Shown here: positions 12,496 to 24,755 of the stretch, in pieces | Position numbering within the stretch: position 1 is the stretch's first letter | Layout: every line of letters starts with the position of its first letter | NCBI RefSeq assembly: GCF_020520425.1 | Contig: NC_079491.1 | Span: forward strand, 3,162,001-3,226,000 | Direction of reading: 5' to 3' | Length of the DNA: 64,000 nucleotides | DNA from: Spinacia oleracea | Taxonomy: Eukaryota > Streptophyta > Magnoliopsida > Caryophyllales > Amaranthaceae | Program-made: the position numbers and the translations under genes | The notes under the pieces: generated by a model | Told to the model about the DNA's origin: nothing | Databases searched by the model: none | Seen by the model: the letters and a program-made list of their open reading frames with translations, nothing else

Positions 12496-13035
12496 ATCAA
12501 GGTTGTCCTGCATGAGCTAGACTTCCAAACTTCGGCTCAAAGCAAAAAAATTATCAAGATTTGGGGGCATAACTGCTAGAAAACCTGAAACCCAAAAGAG
12601 AGTTTACAAATGTAAGAACATCTGACCTTGTTACTGAGTGGTACCTTATTTGAATGTTTAACAAGTTCAAGTATATCCTATCAGCTCTCAAGTCAATATA
12701 ATGTCTTCAGGGTACACATGCCAACGACTAGCTTTTCTTTCTGAAAAGTTCTACAAGTCTCTACTTACCTAGACAAATTTATTTACCTTATTTAAACAAT
12801 TAATTCATTATCCATCCTTTAAACTCTCCTTCCTGAGTTCCTCCCATTCGACAACCGTCACCACCCCTGTTCATTCATACTGCCCATCACATACAAGATA
12901 CAATGACTAAAAGGTCAAAGGATCAGAGGGAAAGGTGACACAAAGTTCTGCAGTTTGCCTGTCTCTGAAGTTTAAAAGAGCAGGATAGCCAATAACGCAA
13001 TGAAAGATTAAGGGATTGAGAGCAAGAACTAGGTT

Positions 13036-13305
13036 ACCAGGGTGTTTGGATGAGGGGATTTGGAGGGAATGGAAGGGGAGAGAGAATTTGGCATCTATTT
13101 TCCCTTATTTGGAATTTAGTGGAGAGGAGGAAGAAAAAAGAACTGGAATAATCTGTTTTCCTTCCCAGATTAATAAACCAAATCCGTCTACTGATCAGGA
13201 AGATTTAAAAAATAAAATGCAAACTCAATCCTTCCCTTCCCTCGCCTCTGTTCCCCTTCTACTTTCCCCTCCTTCCCCCTTCAATCATATTAGCAACCAA
13301 ATGAG
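13036..13305. mobile_element. possible MITE with purine/pyrimidine-rich arms
   Basis: A left arm gtgtttggatgaggggattt with a purine-rich continuation is mirrored by a pyrimidine-rich right arm (ccttcccttccctcgcc ... caatcatattagcaacca). The open frames through it are a consequence of the repeat. Confidence 0.4.
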
Positions 13306-14083
13306 AAGAAAAGGGTGTGATTGTCCTAAATCATCTGAATGTTGTATTAAAAACCATTTATGCTCCCATGTTTCCACCTAGTGCCTACTCCCGTCCCTTT
13401 AAGATGAATGAATCAATGAATCCGTATATTCCCCACATAATCAAGGGAACAGGGAACTTATCCAGCAACCTAGACCCCCAGGCATTCAACCCATTTAAGA
13501 CAACAAGCCCTAATTTCTGCACCAATTCAACTTATCCCTTGGTATTACAAACTATGACAGCATCAACGAGAATTATACAAGTCTCATGACAAAACTGGTG
13601 ATGATAGTCAAGTCAATTGACTGAAACTTGAACAGGCTCTGAAGCATGTACAAACGTACAAAGCAGTGAAAATAAGTTCATATATTTCTCACAGATGACA
13701 ACCTTCTGAGAAGCTGAATCTGTAAACAATGACCTCTAGAGGTCCTAGGTAAAGACTACGTAGAAGTCATCTAAATGTTTGAAACTATTTCTAATGTTTT
13801 TTCTGTGAAGGTATATGTAGACAAGATATGTAATCCCTTCAATTGGTGAGTTACTCCTACAAGCAACAAGGGGAAAAAAATAAAAAATCCTTACACTCAC
13901 AGTTTAACATCAACGGATCATGTAGTAATGGATATTCTTGATCAACTTTTCTAAGCCGAATTTTGCTACACCAAGGTAAAAACGTGTTGAAATAAGAAAT
14001 TAATAAGAGTAATACAGCAATTTTTCCAAAAATCTAGCATAACTAGACCGAGCATATAGGCAGGTGGAAAAGAGCTTACCAAA

Positions 14084-17000
14084 TCATTCAAATTTGATCT
14101 CATTTTGTGGCTGGGAGAAAAATTCTTTGGCATTGCGTGCAACTTCTGCCTCTAATACTGCTTCAAGAACAATGTCAGAACCTGTTACTTCACCTGATCC
14201 ATGACACACAAATCAGTCGCGGTTGATTCCAATAAATTCATCAGCAGTTCAAGCATACATTAAAGTTAAGTCATTTTTCCAATGGCATCAAATCATACCT
14301 TGACGTTTTGGCAGTAAACCTGCACTCTCAGCAGATACAGGAAGGACTGACAGAAGGCCAGGTCTCTCATCAACTGTGTCCACGCTAACACTACCTTCCA
14401 CTGTCCCGGATTTTAGAGCAGGGGATTCTGCCAACTTAGCGTACGCAGTTGCTCGGCTATACAAGTTGGATGTTCCAGAAGCTACTGAGCCGTGCTCCTG
14501 GAGAAGAACATCTCAATAAGTTACCATTTTACAAACATGAAGTAGAAACTAAGGACTAATTCGGTATCACTTCAAGTTTTCAGTTTTGGGTTTTTTGATT
14601 TTGAAAGTCATATGATTTAGATTGAACTAAAAAACAGTCATACTTGTAATAATGATGTTGATTTTGAAAACTGACAACAAAAAACTAGAAACTATTTTTT
14701 GTGGTTTTCATATTTTGGTTTTTAGTTTTGTTAAAAAAGAGAAAACTGGAAACAAAAAGCGATACCGAACGGACCCTAAGTTTTGTTCAGCTATAAACCT
14801 TGAACACGCTAGTCTCCGTCTTAAAGCCGTGCAGCTGTTGTTGGCTTTGTTGATGTTGAACATGATGTACCCTAGCTGCAGTGCTCTCTTCACTGATATT
14901 TACAGGCCCAGTATTGGCAGTAGCCCCTAGCAAACCATATAATAGTTAAGACAGCATTCATGGCACGAACAATGGGACAAGCACATGTTATTTTAGCCAT
15001 AATCTCAATTACTACTACTACTACTACTACCTGTGTCAGTATTATCTTGTTCAGGATTATCCATCAGCCTCTGCGTCAATGGACCAGGGTTCATGATGGA
15101 TATGCTGCGAATTTCATAGCGAATTGCTTCTAGCTGAGCCATTGTATCTTGCAATTCTTTATTTACCTAGATACCAAGTTGAACAAAACAGATTTGAGTA
15201 CTTGACCTTTTATAAAGTGTCAGCCATGAAATCATGGACTACCAAAGAGGGCATCCAAACATTGACGTATTACACAGACATGAGAGCATTTATAGGCCCA
15301 AATACAAGACAACCACATTGTTAACAAAACACAACCTTAACTAACTCAAACACACACACACATCAAGCTCAAGAAAAATAAACTTCAATTCGATCAGCGC
15401 TTTCTACAGGAAACACTAAAATGATAAGCAAACAAACCAAAAAGATAAATATTAATATGTTTTTTTTGGCAAGTAAACATAAATTTTGTTACCAAAATGA
15501 GAAATTAAGAATAATACAACTCCAAGTCAAAGAAACACACAAAGAAAACAAATGACAGTGCAAATCATTATGGTTAGACCCCTACCTTCTAAGAAGGGCT
15601 GGAAAAAACCACTCTTCCTTTGCAGCACCACTCACACCCTACAGTTACAACCTAACAGGTCTAGTAACAAAACTAAGGCATTACAAGCATTTCCCTTTGA
15701 GCATCAGATGCCCTTGCAGCAACTTTGAGCAAAATCTCTCTAAAAACTCTAACAGGAGATTTGTAGCTTCCTCGAAATACCTCAGCGTTTCTTTGCAACC
15801 ATATATGGTATATACCTTCCCCGAACAACATCAAGTAGTACAACTTATGTTTATCTCCTGTTCTTTGCCCAATCTTTATAGCCCAAAGCAGCTCGGAACT
15901 GAAGTCGGCAGCACCTCTTTGGAAATGCATCAGGTGCAGAATATTGCTCCAAATTTCAGAAGAATAAGCACATTTAAAGAAGAGATGATCAATGCATTCT
16001 GGGGCTGACTCTCATAAAGGGCAACTATTAACATCAACTATTTTCCATTCTAGCAATTTATACAAGGTGGGAAGTCTCCAAATAGCCAACCAAGTAACAA
16101 ATAAAGCTCTATGGGAAGCCTTATAGGGACATTTTGATGTTGGCCTCTCATGATTTTATATAGCATTTGTATGGAGTAATCCCCGTTTTTCATAACATTA
16201 TCCCACCCTCCAGCATCAACAATCAACTCATAAGAATCCAGAATTTTCTTCAAAGACCATGGCATTTTCTTGGAAGAAGTAATATCATTTAAAGCTTTAC
16301 CTTTGATATAGAAGCTATCAACCCACCTACACCATAACCTATCTTTTTTATGAGCGATGATGGCCCACAATAGTTTAGCAACGGCAGCCCTATTCCATAA
16401 TAACAAGCAAAGAGCATGCCAGGCTACAAGTGCTCTCTTCAAAGGATTTAACTTGTGATAGATACACCACATTACTAACAAAATCAACTCAAACCCTCAA
16501 CAAGAGCTAAACGCCTAAACCAGTTTAAGCATATCTGATCAGGTAATTTCAAATTCAGGCATGGTGAATTCCGGATCAATTTCAGAACCAAAACCCTTTT
16601 TTCAGCTGCCATTAGCAAGATGTTTCGACTTCTGGGGCGAAAACCCATGTTCAGTACCCTAAATTTTTTGGGGTTTGGATCAAGTCAATTTTCACCACTT
16701 TTAGGGATCAAATTGACCAAGAAGAAATCACGCAATACAAAAATCATCAAATATAAATCAAATTACAACAAGAAATGACCATAATGGCCATAAACAGATA
16801 AAATCAACTCAATCCCGCATAATAAAGTTCAACAAATCAGCATTTTACAAAAAATAATCATAATCAAATTATAAAAATTGAGAGATACCTGACGAAATTG
16901 AGTTTGTTGCATGACATTATCGAATTGACCACGAGCCAATTGAACATAACCAATTGCTCGCCCAGCTAATCGACCAGCAGTTCGTGAAATGATTGGAAGG

Positions 17001-17195
17001 TCCTTAGGCCCTGTTGAAATTTCCCAGTTCATTGCAAAATTCGAATAATCAAAATCAAACTTCGCAAAATATAAAACTGTTAATTTTGAAGTAATTGATT
17101 GAATTTAGGGCAAAGAGAAAGTACGGAAACAAACCGATGAAAGCAGCAGTTGCTCCAAGAAGAACGAAAATTTCTGCATAAGACAATCCCAGCAT
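14084..17195 (-). CDS. TATB: mitochondrial TatB-like translocase subunit
   Basis: Six exons read leftwards: 17135-17195, 16889-17010, 15031-15166, 14799-14926, 14299-14497, 14084-14193. All introns are GT-AG and phases agree, giving 251 aa. The N-terminus MLGLSYAEIFVLLGATAAF is one hydrophobic segment followed at once by a Gly-Pro (IGPKDLP) and an amphipathic helix rich in Arg/Gly (TAGRLAGRAIGYVQLARGQ), the TatA/TatB architecture. A coiled-coil-like stretch (VNKELQDTMAQLEAIRYEI) and a low-complexity Gln/Ser tail follow. It resembles the Arabidopsis protein At5g43680, described as the mitochondrial TatB subunit of the twin-arginine pathway that acts with mitochondrial TatC in the inner membrane. 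Intron 2 holds a LINE fragment and intron 4 a Tourist-type MITE. Organelle assignment is by homology. Confidence 0.85.
14553..14776. mobile_element. Tourist-type MITE in TatB intron 4
   Basis: The ends ggactaattcggtatc and gataccgaacggaccc are 16-bp imperfect inverted repeats flanked by the 3-bp target TAA (14550-14552 and 14777-14779), as expected for PIF/Harbinger-derived Tourist elements. It is 224 bp and noncoding. Confidence 0.75.
15462..16490 (-). mobile_element. 5'-truncated LINE fragment in TatB intron 2
   Basis: Two minus-strand open pieces (16050-16487 and 15673-15930) read as the C-terminal end of a plant L1-type LINE ORF2: LKRALVAWHALCLLLWNRAAVAKLLWAI and, further on, a zf-RVT-like region with YHIWLQRNAEVFRG and REILLKVAARAS. 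The frame changes between the pieces, and the reverse-transcriptase core and ORF1 are absent, so the copy is dead. A short A-run on the minus strand (complement of 15463-15470) is a plausible 3' tail. The LINE has the same orientation as TatB and is presumably removed with the intron. Confidence 0.75.
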
Positions 17196-19084
17196 TTTCC
17201 CGTAAATTGATGGTTCAATTTCGTGTTTTAAATGGTTAATTTGTGCAGATTATGCTTCTGGATTATGAAAATTATTGTTCAAAGTTTTTGATTTTGTGAA
17301 TTTCTGCAAGGATGCTATTGCTTCCCCATATTGTCGAGACGGAGGAAGGACCAAAGGAGGAGGAGGAGAAAGCTTTTCTTTTTTCGCTTTAAAATTTACA
17401 ATAAAAATTAACTTTTACTACATGGGGCTGGGTAGTTCGAGGTTAGAGCGCAGTTTCATTGTACGTTTTGTTCTACAAGAAGTGTTTTACTAGTTCGGAG
17501 TCCTTGTAATTCACCCATTCGAAAGGATGGTGTCAGGTTGTCCACCTGATTTTTCTTTCCTTATCACAAAAAAAAAAATGATAAATTGCATTTTACCTTA
17601 AAAATAAAAATTATATTTTACCACCTAAAAAAACGACATTTTATCATATTTTAATAGAAAGATGGAAAGAAATGTTATGCAAGCCCATTTCAACGGTTAT
17701 ATTTCTGATTTTTTTTGTCTCTTTTCCAGTGATTTCTATGTATATAATCTATCATTTTCCTTTGCTTTCCATTAATTCATATAATTTGGTAATATTTCTC
17801 AAATCAATAGAGGCATAATTCTTTTTCTGGTTTGTAAACGAAAATCAAGTTGTTTTAAGGTGTGATTTATGTTTGATTTGCATCAAAACGGAGCTCCGCA
17901 TAACGTTTTCGTCCATCTTGCAGTTAAGAGATGGTAACAAAAAAAAATTAAGGTGGTAAAATTAATATTTTTTTTTTAAGTTGTAAAGAATAATGTGTTC
18001 GTTTTTTTAGGTGGTAAAAGTCAATTCACCCTTTACAATATGAGGAGGTTTGGACTAGGTGTTGTTAAACCAAAAAAGAAACATACGGAGTAACATATAT
18101 TTTAAGGTTGATCACTATCGAATATGAAGTATTATTGTTCTTCAACATGATCAAATTACATGCTTTGTGTATCTGCTTGATATTCAAAATACAAAGTTGT
18201 GAAAAAAATTGTATATTCACAAGCAAGTTAAAGAAACATGGTAAGATCTTAATAGATTACTTTCCAAAAAACTTTGATACACCTTCCATGTTGGTCTTGA
18301 TTGTGCATTTAATGGTTCTCATTGTTTGCAATATGAAATAATTGTGTTAATACTAAATTTTAATTTTGACTTTTAACTTCTAATGAAAGTAGACTTGGCA
18401 AACTCAAAACCCAACTCCAAATCACTTGATCAAATCACGCTAAATTCATATGCCAGCAGAATCGAATTGAATTGACTCGACTCGACTCAACTCGAAACAA
18501 GCTCAAGCCTCAAACCATCACCTAACTATAATCCAACCTTGAATTGACTCAACTCGAACAGTACAACCAAAATGTCATGTCTAATTATATTGACATGCTA
18601 GTAAATGAACCATATCCTTTGGAGTACACTATTTAAAACTGTAATTGGAATTTCTTTGATCGATTTCTCGCTATAATGGTTAAAGACATTTAAATTTCCA
18701 AAATACACCCCTCTAACAAAAAGTTCCCACCAATACCATCCAACTCAACAAGTTTGCAAAATTTACCGTAAAATTACTAATTCAATTAACACTTTTTTTT
18801 TTTTGTAAAATCACCGGTATGGAATGGTATATATGGTAGAAAATATTTATTAAAGGTATTTTGAAAATTTAGACATCTTTTAGCAATAATCCGAAAAATC
18901 CGATTCCTTTTTTTTTATTATTATTATTATTTTTATTTTAATAATGGAATTAAAATAAAATAAAATAAAATAAAAATTCCCCCATAATATTTAATCTGAT
19001 TCATGTGCCTGAACCAAGGAGACAGAAGTGAGTAAAGCAAATAGGTTGCGAATCCCTCTCTCAGATAAAGAGCTAACAGAGAGA
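17196..19084. other. shared upstream region of TatB and TSA1
   Basis: About 1.9 kb separates the divergent starts of TatB (17195, minus) and TSA1 (19085, plus). It contains the inverted-repeat element at 17575-18035, AT-rich runs near 18790 and 18910-18975 and a cgactcgactcaactcga low-complexity patch near 18480. No further gene is supported. Promoters of both genes must lie here, but no element is assigned. Confidence 0.5.
17575..18035. mobile_element. possible MITE with inverted 'ttttaccacctaaaaaaacg' ends
   Basis: The left part contains ttttaccacctaaaaaaacg and the right part its inverse, cgtttttttaggtggtaaaa, with a second inner pair (ttttaccNNctt/aaggtggtaaaa). The ends are ragged and no target duplication is clear. 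Confidence 0.45.
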
Positions 19085-22000
19085 ATGGCTATTGCCTTCA
19101 AATCAACCATTTTTCTGCAAAACAAACGTTTCGAAACGCAACCCTTCCCTGCATCTTCATCCTCAATCAGACTTTCTGCAAGAAGAACTTTCACAACAAT
19201 GGCTTCCCTTGCCGTCGCCGCCAAACCAGTCGTCGGACTTTCAGAGACATTCAAAAAATTGAGGGAGCAAAACAAAGTAATCATCCCATTTTGCCTCTTT
19301 ATCTTATATTTAAATAATTTTCTGGAAAATCTATGGATTCATCTTGTTGAATTTGATGGCTTTTACAATTGGGTTTATTTTTATTTGATTGATTCTGCAT
19401 TTGGGTATTTTCAATGCTGTGAAATTATTTGATTTATTTTCTATGTTAAAAAGCGTAACCCTCATTGTTGATGAATTGGATGATGGGGAAAATCGTGGGT
19501 GTTGTTTGTTTATGTTATTTGTTCAATTGATTGGGTGATTATCTCATAGAATGTATGTGATTTACAGTGCATGTTTAATAAGAATCAGGGAAGCATGCCA
19601 TTTGAAGGGGGAGAAAATGGGATGACTTATGATTGATGATCCTCTTCCTCCAAATTTCTCTACTTTTAGAGGGATTTTGATGTATGTTTGATTTGATTCA
19701 TGTTTTACTATGTTGTCTAATTGGAGGAAAATTAACATGTTGGATTTGCTTGGATTTATTTTAGTTACATTGTTGTGTATGCATTTTGTGAACGGTCTAA
19801 TAATTAGTACTCCGGCAAAACATGTGTGTCAAAGGTCTGTAATTATGTTCAAGCATCTTTCCTGCTGAAATGAATGGGAAGGTGAATGTACAAATGCGTT
19901 TGATTTATGCGTTATATTCGTTCCTTTCTTGGGGGAAGATCTTCACCGTACAACCCTCTATTGTTTCGCTCATGTGCTCACAAGGTACGAGCACATAGGC
20001 AAAGAAATAGTCATGGTTGTACTTTGTACTTCGGTATAACCGTTTGTGTCCGAGTTTTCTAATTTTTCGAGGTGAAATAGAGTGTCTGACATAGATAAGT
20101 TCCTCCTTCTAAGTTCATCATAACTCTGATGCCAATTTGGACAATGTGGAAATCATGCATATCTTTTCTGTTCGGCACTCATTTGTCCATTTACCGTGGT
20201 TTCCCAACGAGCTTTGTGGGTATGTTGCTTTGTGTTGTCCCCTGTTGCATTAAGCATTAGCTCTTGTCATGTTACTAGACATACATGTTACTCTTGTTGT
20301 CAATCCGTATCTAGTTACACCTATACATGTATCTTGGTTTTAAAAAAAAAAAAATTCAGTAGTATGAGAATTGCTATGCCTCAATTGCATATGTTAGTTA
20401 CTATATTCTTTCCAAATTCCTTTGTCGTGCCTTGTAAGAATTCACAACAAAAGTTCTATGAAGCTGTGTTTTTTCCCTTCAATTTCTTCTTAGTTTTGAC
20501 TCTTTGTGAATATGCATGTATTACAAAGGTGGCGTTGATTCCTTACATCACAGCCGGTGATCCTGATTTGTCAACCACAGCAGAAGCTCTGAAAGTGCTT
20601 GACTCTTGTGGCTCAGATATAATAGAATTGGGTGTACCATACTCTGATCCTTTGGCAGATGGTCCTGTTATTCAGGTAGTTTAGAAACCTCTTTTACTGA
20701 ATTCGGTCACCAAACCAATAATTTCAGAGATTAAAGGTGAAGTATGTCTTTGTAGGCTGCTGCTACTCGTGCTTTGGCAAAGGGAGCCAATTATGATAGC
20801 ATTATCTCCATGCTGAAGAATGTAAGATCCTTTGTCTTGATTTTTTTTTTAAAAAGTTGAAGCAGTATTTCACATGGATAGTAGTTCTATTGTTTTCTAA
20901 TATCATTCTCCCCTAACCAGGTCATACCAGAACTTTCTTGTCCAATTGCATTATTTACATACTACAACCCGATACTGAAGCGTGGCGTTGAGAACTTTAT
21001 GTCCACCATTAAAGATATCGGTGTCCATGGTATGATTTTAAAATTTAATGTCACAATTTCCATGTTTTAGAACTTCTGTCATGTTTTATTCTTGTACATA
21101 CTGAACTATTGAAGTGAATGACAATTTCAACTAGTGTCACCAAATTTTGTTTGTTAAAGCGGCAGATAGACTTGACTTTTGTTTAGAGAAAATATTGCTC
21201 AGAGGATAGCCTCAACTTTTATTTAAAGATTTTTTTTTACCCAAATCAAAGGTTGTAGATAAATTAACAGATTATGAAAATAATCTAAACAAACGAAGAG
21301 AAGACATTAGTCACCAATTGGCAAATTGCACAGGAAAATAAGTTGATGTATTTGAATATGTGTTGGTTTGTTTCTGACTATCTCACGTGATACTCTTTTA
21401 CTTAGTTGTTAAAATGATGAGCCACAGAGTTTGCCATTTGATTTGTCCTAACTCCTAACTATAATGCTTTTCCCTCTATATCTACCCTCTTATCTGGCTT
21501 CTCATTCCTGAAGCTTTTTATATTACCAGCATATTTTATAGGATAAAGCAAGTTTGTAGCTGTTCTCATTGGTTCCATTTATACCGAGGAATGTTGTAGG
21601 TTTGGTTTCTTTCTTTCTTTGAGAAGTGAAGTTAAAAGTACTTTCATGCTGAGCTGCATTTGGTCTACATTTAAAAGTAGCAAATCTACTTCAGTAGAGC
21701 GATTGCATGAATAATTGTACTCTACTCTTTTAGCGATTAGGAGAAAGTTTTGGCAGTTTGATTCACCTATGCAGTTTGCCTTGCTTAATAAGAATTTACA
21801 CAATGGAAAATGGAAAAAAGGGAAAATTGTTAACTTTTTTTAGCGGGGGTGGTGTCTAGTTGTGTGGTAGATATCACCAGATGCCTCATCAAATCACAAT
21901 GAAATAATTGGTCACTTTTTGGTTCATGTGTTCATGTGTATGATGTTAATGTCCAATATCTATTCTTTCAGGGTTAGTGGTACCGGATGTTCCCTTGGAG

Positions 22001-23769
22001 GAGACAGAAGGCCTGAGAAAGGAAGCTCTTAAGTATGGAATTGAATTGGTAGGCTTCTCTGTTTATTTGTGAGTTTATGCTGTATCTAAAAGGCTAGCAA
22101 AAAATAACAAGTAGAACTACACATTCTCATCACAGTATGAAGAAATCTTGTTATAGCTCTGTCCATCTCCTTTTATGCTCTATTGTTGTAGCTCTTTCTA
22201 ATTCTACCCGAGAACTGCATGATACGAACATTTAACTTGATGGTCATGATCTCTTGTGATTCATAATAAACCTGGATGTCCAAGTTAGAACTTTCAATAG
22301 ATCATATTCAAACATTTATTTTATTTTGTATTGTTGAGCTTAAAAAAGGCTATTAATAACAAGTCTATTGAGAGATTTACCTTGTTAGAGCAAACTAAGG
22401 AAAGTCGCTTGGTCTATTTTATGCTGCAAAATGAATATGATTGTTAAATAGAAATTGGGTTTAGAATAATTGGTATCTGTAGTAATGATTATGAAAGGTA
22501 ATCAGCACAAAAGTTAGAGTTTTCTGATTTGTGAAGCTAAAAATTATTAGATATTTAGAGGGACAATCATGAATAATGGTAGAGACAAGGAGTAAGACAC
22601 ACTACTTAAATTTCTTTTTCTTTGGTTTATCTGTTTATTTGTTGTCTTTGTGTTTAATGGTAAAAATAAAAATATAAAAATTTTACCTTCTGACCTAAGT
22701 TGACTTCTTGTGTTTGTGGATAAGGTATTGTTGACTACACCAACTACCCCCAAGGATCGAATGAAGGCAATTGTTGATGCTTCAGAAGGCTTTGTCTACC
22801 TTGTAAGATCACTTTCTTGTTATATAATACATCAAGGATAGTTATAATTTAAAGGCACATGTTTTTTCTTTCTCCTACTAGACAAACCTCGCTGTTTTTA
22901 TGCTGAAAAATCTCTTCGTGAGTAGGTGAGCCAAGTTGGAGTTACAGGAGCTCGAGCAGATGTTGGTGCACGAGTTGAAGAACTACTAGCTGAAATAAAA
23001 GAGGTGTGTTCATTTGTGAAATTTGCAACATATTACTCATGCAATTGCTTCATAATTTGTTGTTTGTTCTTTTATGGTTCAATCACTTAAGGTCCAGTTC
23101 GAATATTATCACTTCATATTTTTAATAAACACTGTGTTTGGAAACCAAGTTATTGTGGAAATGTGAGGAAATGTAAAACTATGGTAATATGTAGAAAAGT
23201 AAATCCGGAGAAATATGTGTAAATCTCTAAACTACGGAAAATGGAATATGACACATTTTTCACTTGTTTAATTTTGTTTTCCACAGTTTTTCCATCACTT
23301 TTGATGGGAAAAGTGTTGAAAATAAAACTGGCAAAATATAACTCGTTGATTTCCACACATTTCATTTTCCATTTAAATTACCAAACAAGCTATAAAACTT
23401 AAGCAATCACTTCCTCTTTCGGGCTTTTTTTCAAAATTTGCAAAAAGATGTTTAACTAACACTTTCCCTTTTTGTACTTAGGCTACTACAAAGCCCGTGG
23501 CTGTCGGCTTTGGCATCTCAAAACCCGAGCACATAAAGCAGGTAAGTTACGAAAACAGGGCTTGATATGTACATGAACTATTTTGCTTGTTTATGATGGT
23601 ACTCAATTCATGCTTTTTTATGATGGCGATGTAGGTGGCCGGATGGGGAGCTGATGGTGTGATTGTTGGCAGCGCCTTTGTTAAAATCTTGGGCGAAGCG
23701 AGTTCGCCTGAAGAAGGGTTGAAAGAACTCGAGAAGTTTACCAAGACTTTAAAGTCTGCCCTTGTTTGA
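19085..23769 (+). CDS. TSA1: tryptophan synthase alpha chain, plastid
   Basis: Nine exons: 19085-19276, 20529-20675, 20756-20821, 20921-21029, 21972-22048, 22725-22802, 22926-23003, 23482-23541, 23635-23769. All are GT-AG with continuous phase, giving 313 aa, close to the 312 aa of Arabidopsis TSA1. The enzyme splits indole-3-glycerol phosphate to indole, passed to the beta subunit for tryptophan synthesis in the plastid stroma. The N-terminal ~55 residues (MAIAFKS..., Ser/Arg-rich) are a transit peptide. The TIM-barrel core shows [29 protein letters not shown] with the catalytic Glu (E97) and Asp (D108), [22 protein letters not shown] and the phosphate-binding GFGISKPEH and [10 protein letters not shown]. 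The start MAIAFKS matches the Arabidopsis start; an in-frame ATG lies upstream at 19028. A BX1/IGL-type indole lyase is less likely given the ordinary gene structure. Confidence 0.95.
23130..23392. mobile_element. possible MITE in TSA1 intron 7
   Basis: Inverted similarity between tgtttggaaaccaagttattgtgg and the complement of a right block (ccatttaaattaccaaacaagct), with 'ggaaatgtg' and 'cacatttc' also mirrored. The boundaries are only approximate. Confidence 0.35.
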
Positions 23770-24755
23770 GAGAATGGTCTGAATAATAGTAATTGTTATT
23801 TGTATTGTAATTTGTAATACATGTAGTTTCTTCTCACCTATTACAATATGATAGATTCATCATACAATAAAAGATCATGTAGCAAGTAACCGCGAGCCGT
23901 ACCATTCTGTTGTAGTCTATCCTGAGAAGTCTTTGGGTTTTTGTAAAACTGAACTCAATTTGATTACCATTTTTTTGGTGAAGATTTAGGGTTATTGTCT
24001 TGGTGTTTAATTGATCATATAACCACATTGTTGAACTTCTTATCTTTATTAAATACTCCTATATTTTTTTGGCAATTAATAATGATTTTATTAAAAAGCA
24101 AAGAACCCTTGAAAACTCAAGGTTACACTTCTACAAAGAGACTTTAAACAAGATTTTATTTTACAATTCCCTCAACAGGTTGAATAGGTATTTCAAATAT
24201 ATTACTCTATTAAAAAGTTCTTTTTTATATTTTGGACCATCGTAAAATATTATTTCTTTTACCTAAAAAAGTAAAGTAAGTAATTTTGATATTTGCAAAA
24301 ATGTACAAAATAATATATAGTACGGAGTATATTGTAATGAAACTTCATCTCAAACTCGTGTTCAAATGAAAATTCCCAACATAACGAGGAATTTAGGGTG
24401 GACAAACACTACTCATATACATTTACACTAAACTTTCAGCACAAAATTATATACTTCATAGTTCATTATTGGGATTTAGGACCTGAACAATCCCTCTAAA
24501 GCATAGCTCATATAGTAAAATGTATTCCCTGATTACAAAACTGAGAAATAAAAACATGGTTATCCAAGCTTTGAATGGAGCATAATCATGGAATTGCTGT
24601 TCAGAGACAAACTCGTTTAAGGTCGACATACAAAAAGTAATAAATTAATTACACTCCTTATTTTGTGAACATAAACAAAGGAATGGAATATCAACTCAGA
24701 ATGTGAACAGTTCTCGGAAATCAAAACATTCAACATTCAGACGAACATCATATGA
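23770..24755. other. intergenic between convergent TSA1 and VHA-F
   Basis: The 3' ends of TSA1 (plus) and VHA-F (minus) face each other across about 1 kb. The sequence is AT-rich with no further gene. UTRs and polyadenylation signals of both genes are expected here (for example the aataaaa-type sequence near 23866), but exact sites cannot be set. Confidence 0.5.

Noticed and set aside
13016-13589. Two overlapping plus-strand open frames (121 and 90 aa)
   Set aside because: The first runs through the purine/pyrimidine arms of a MITE-like repeat; neither has a recognisable domain or splice partner.
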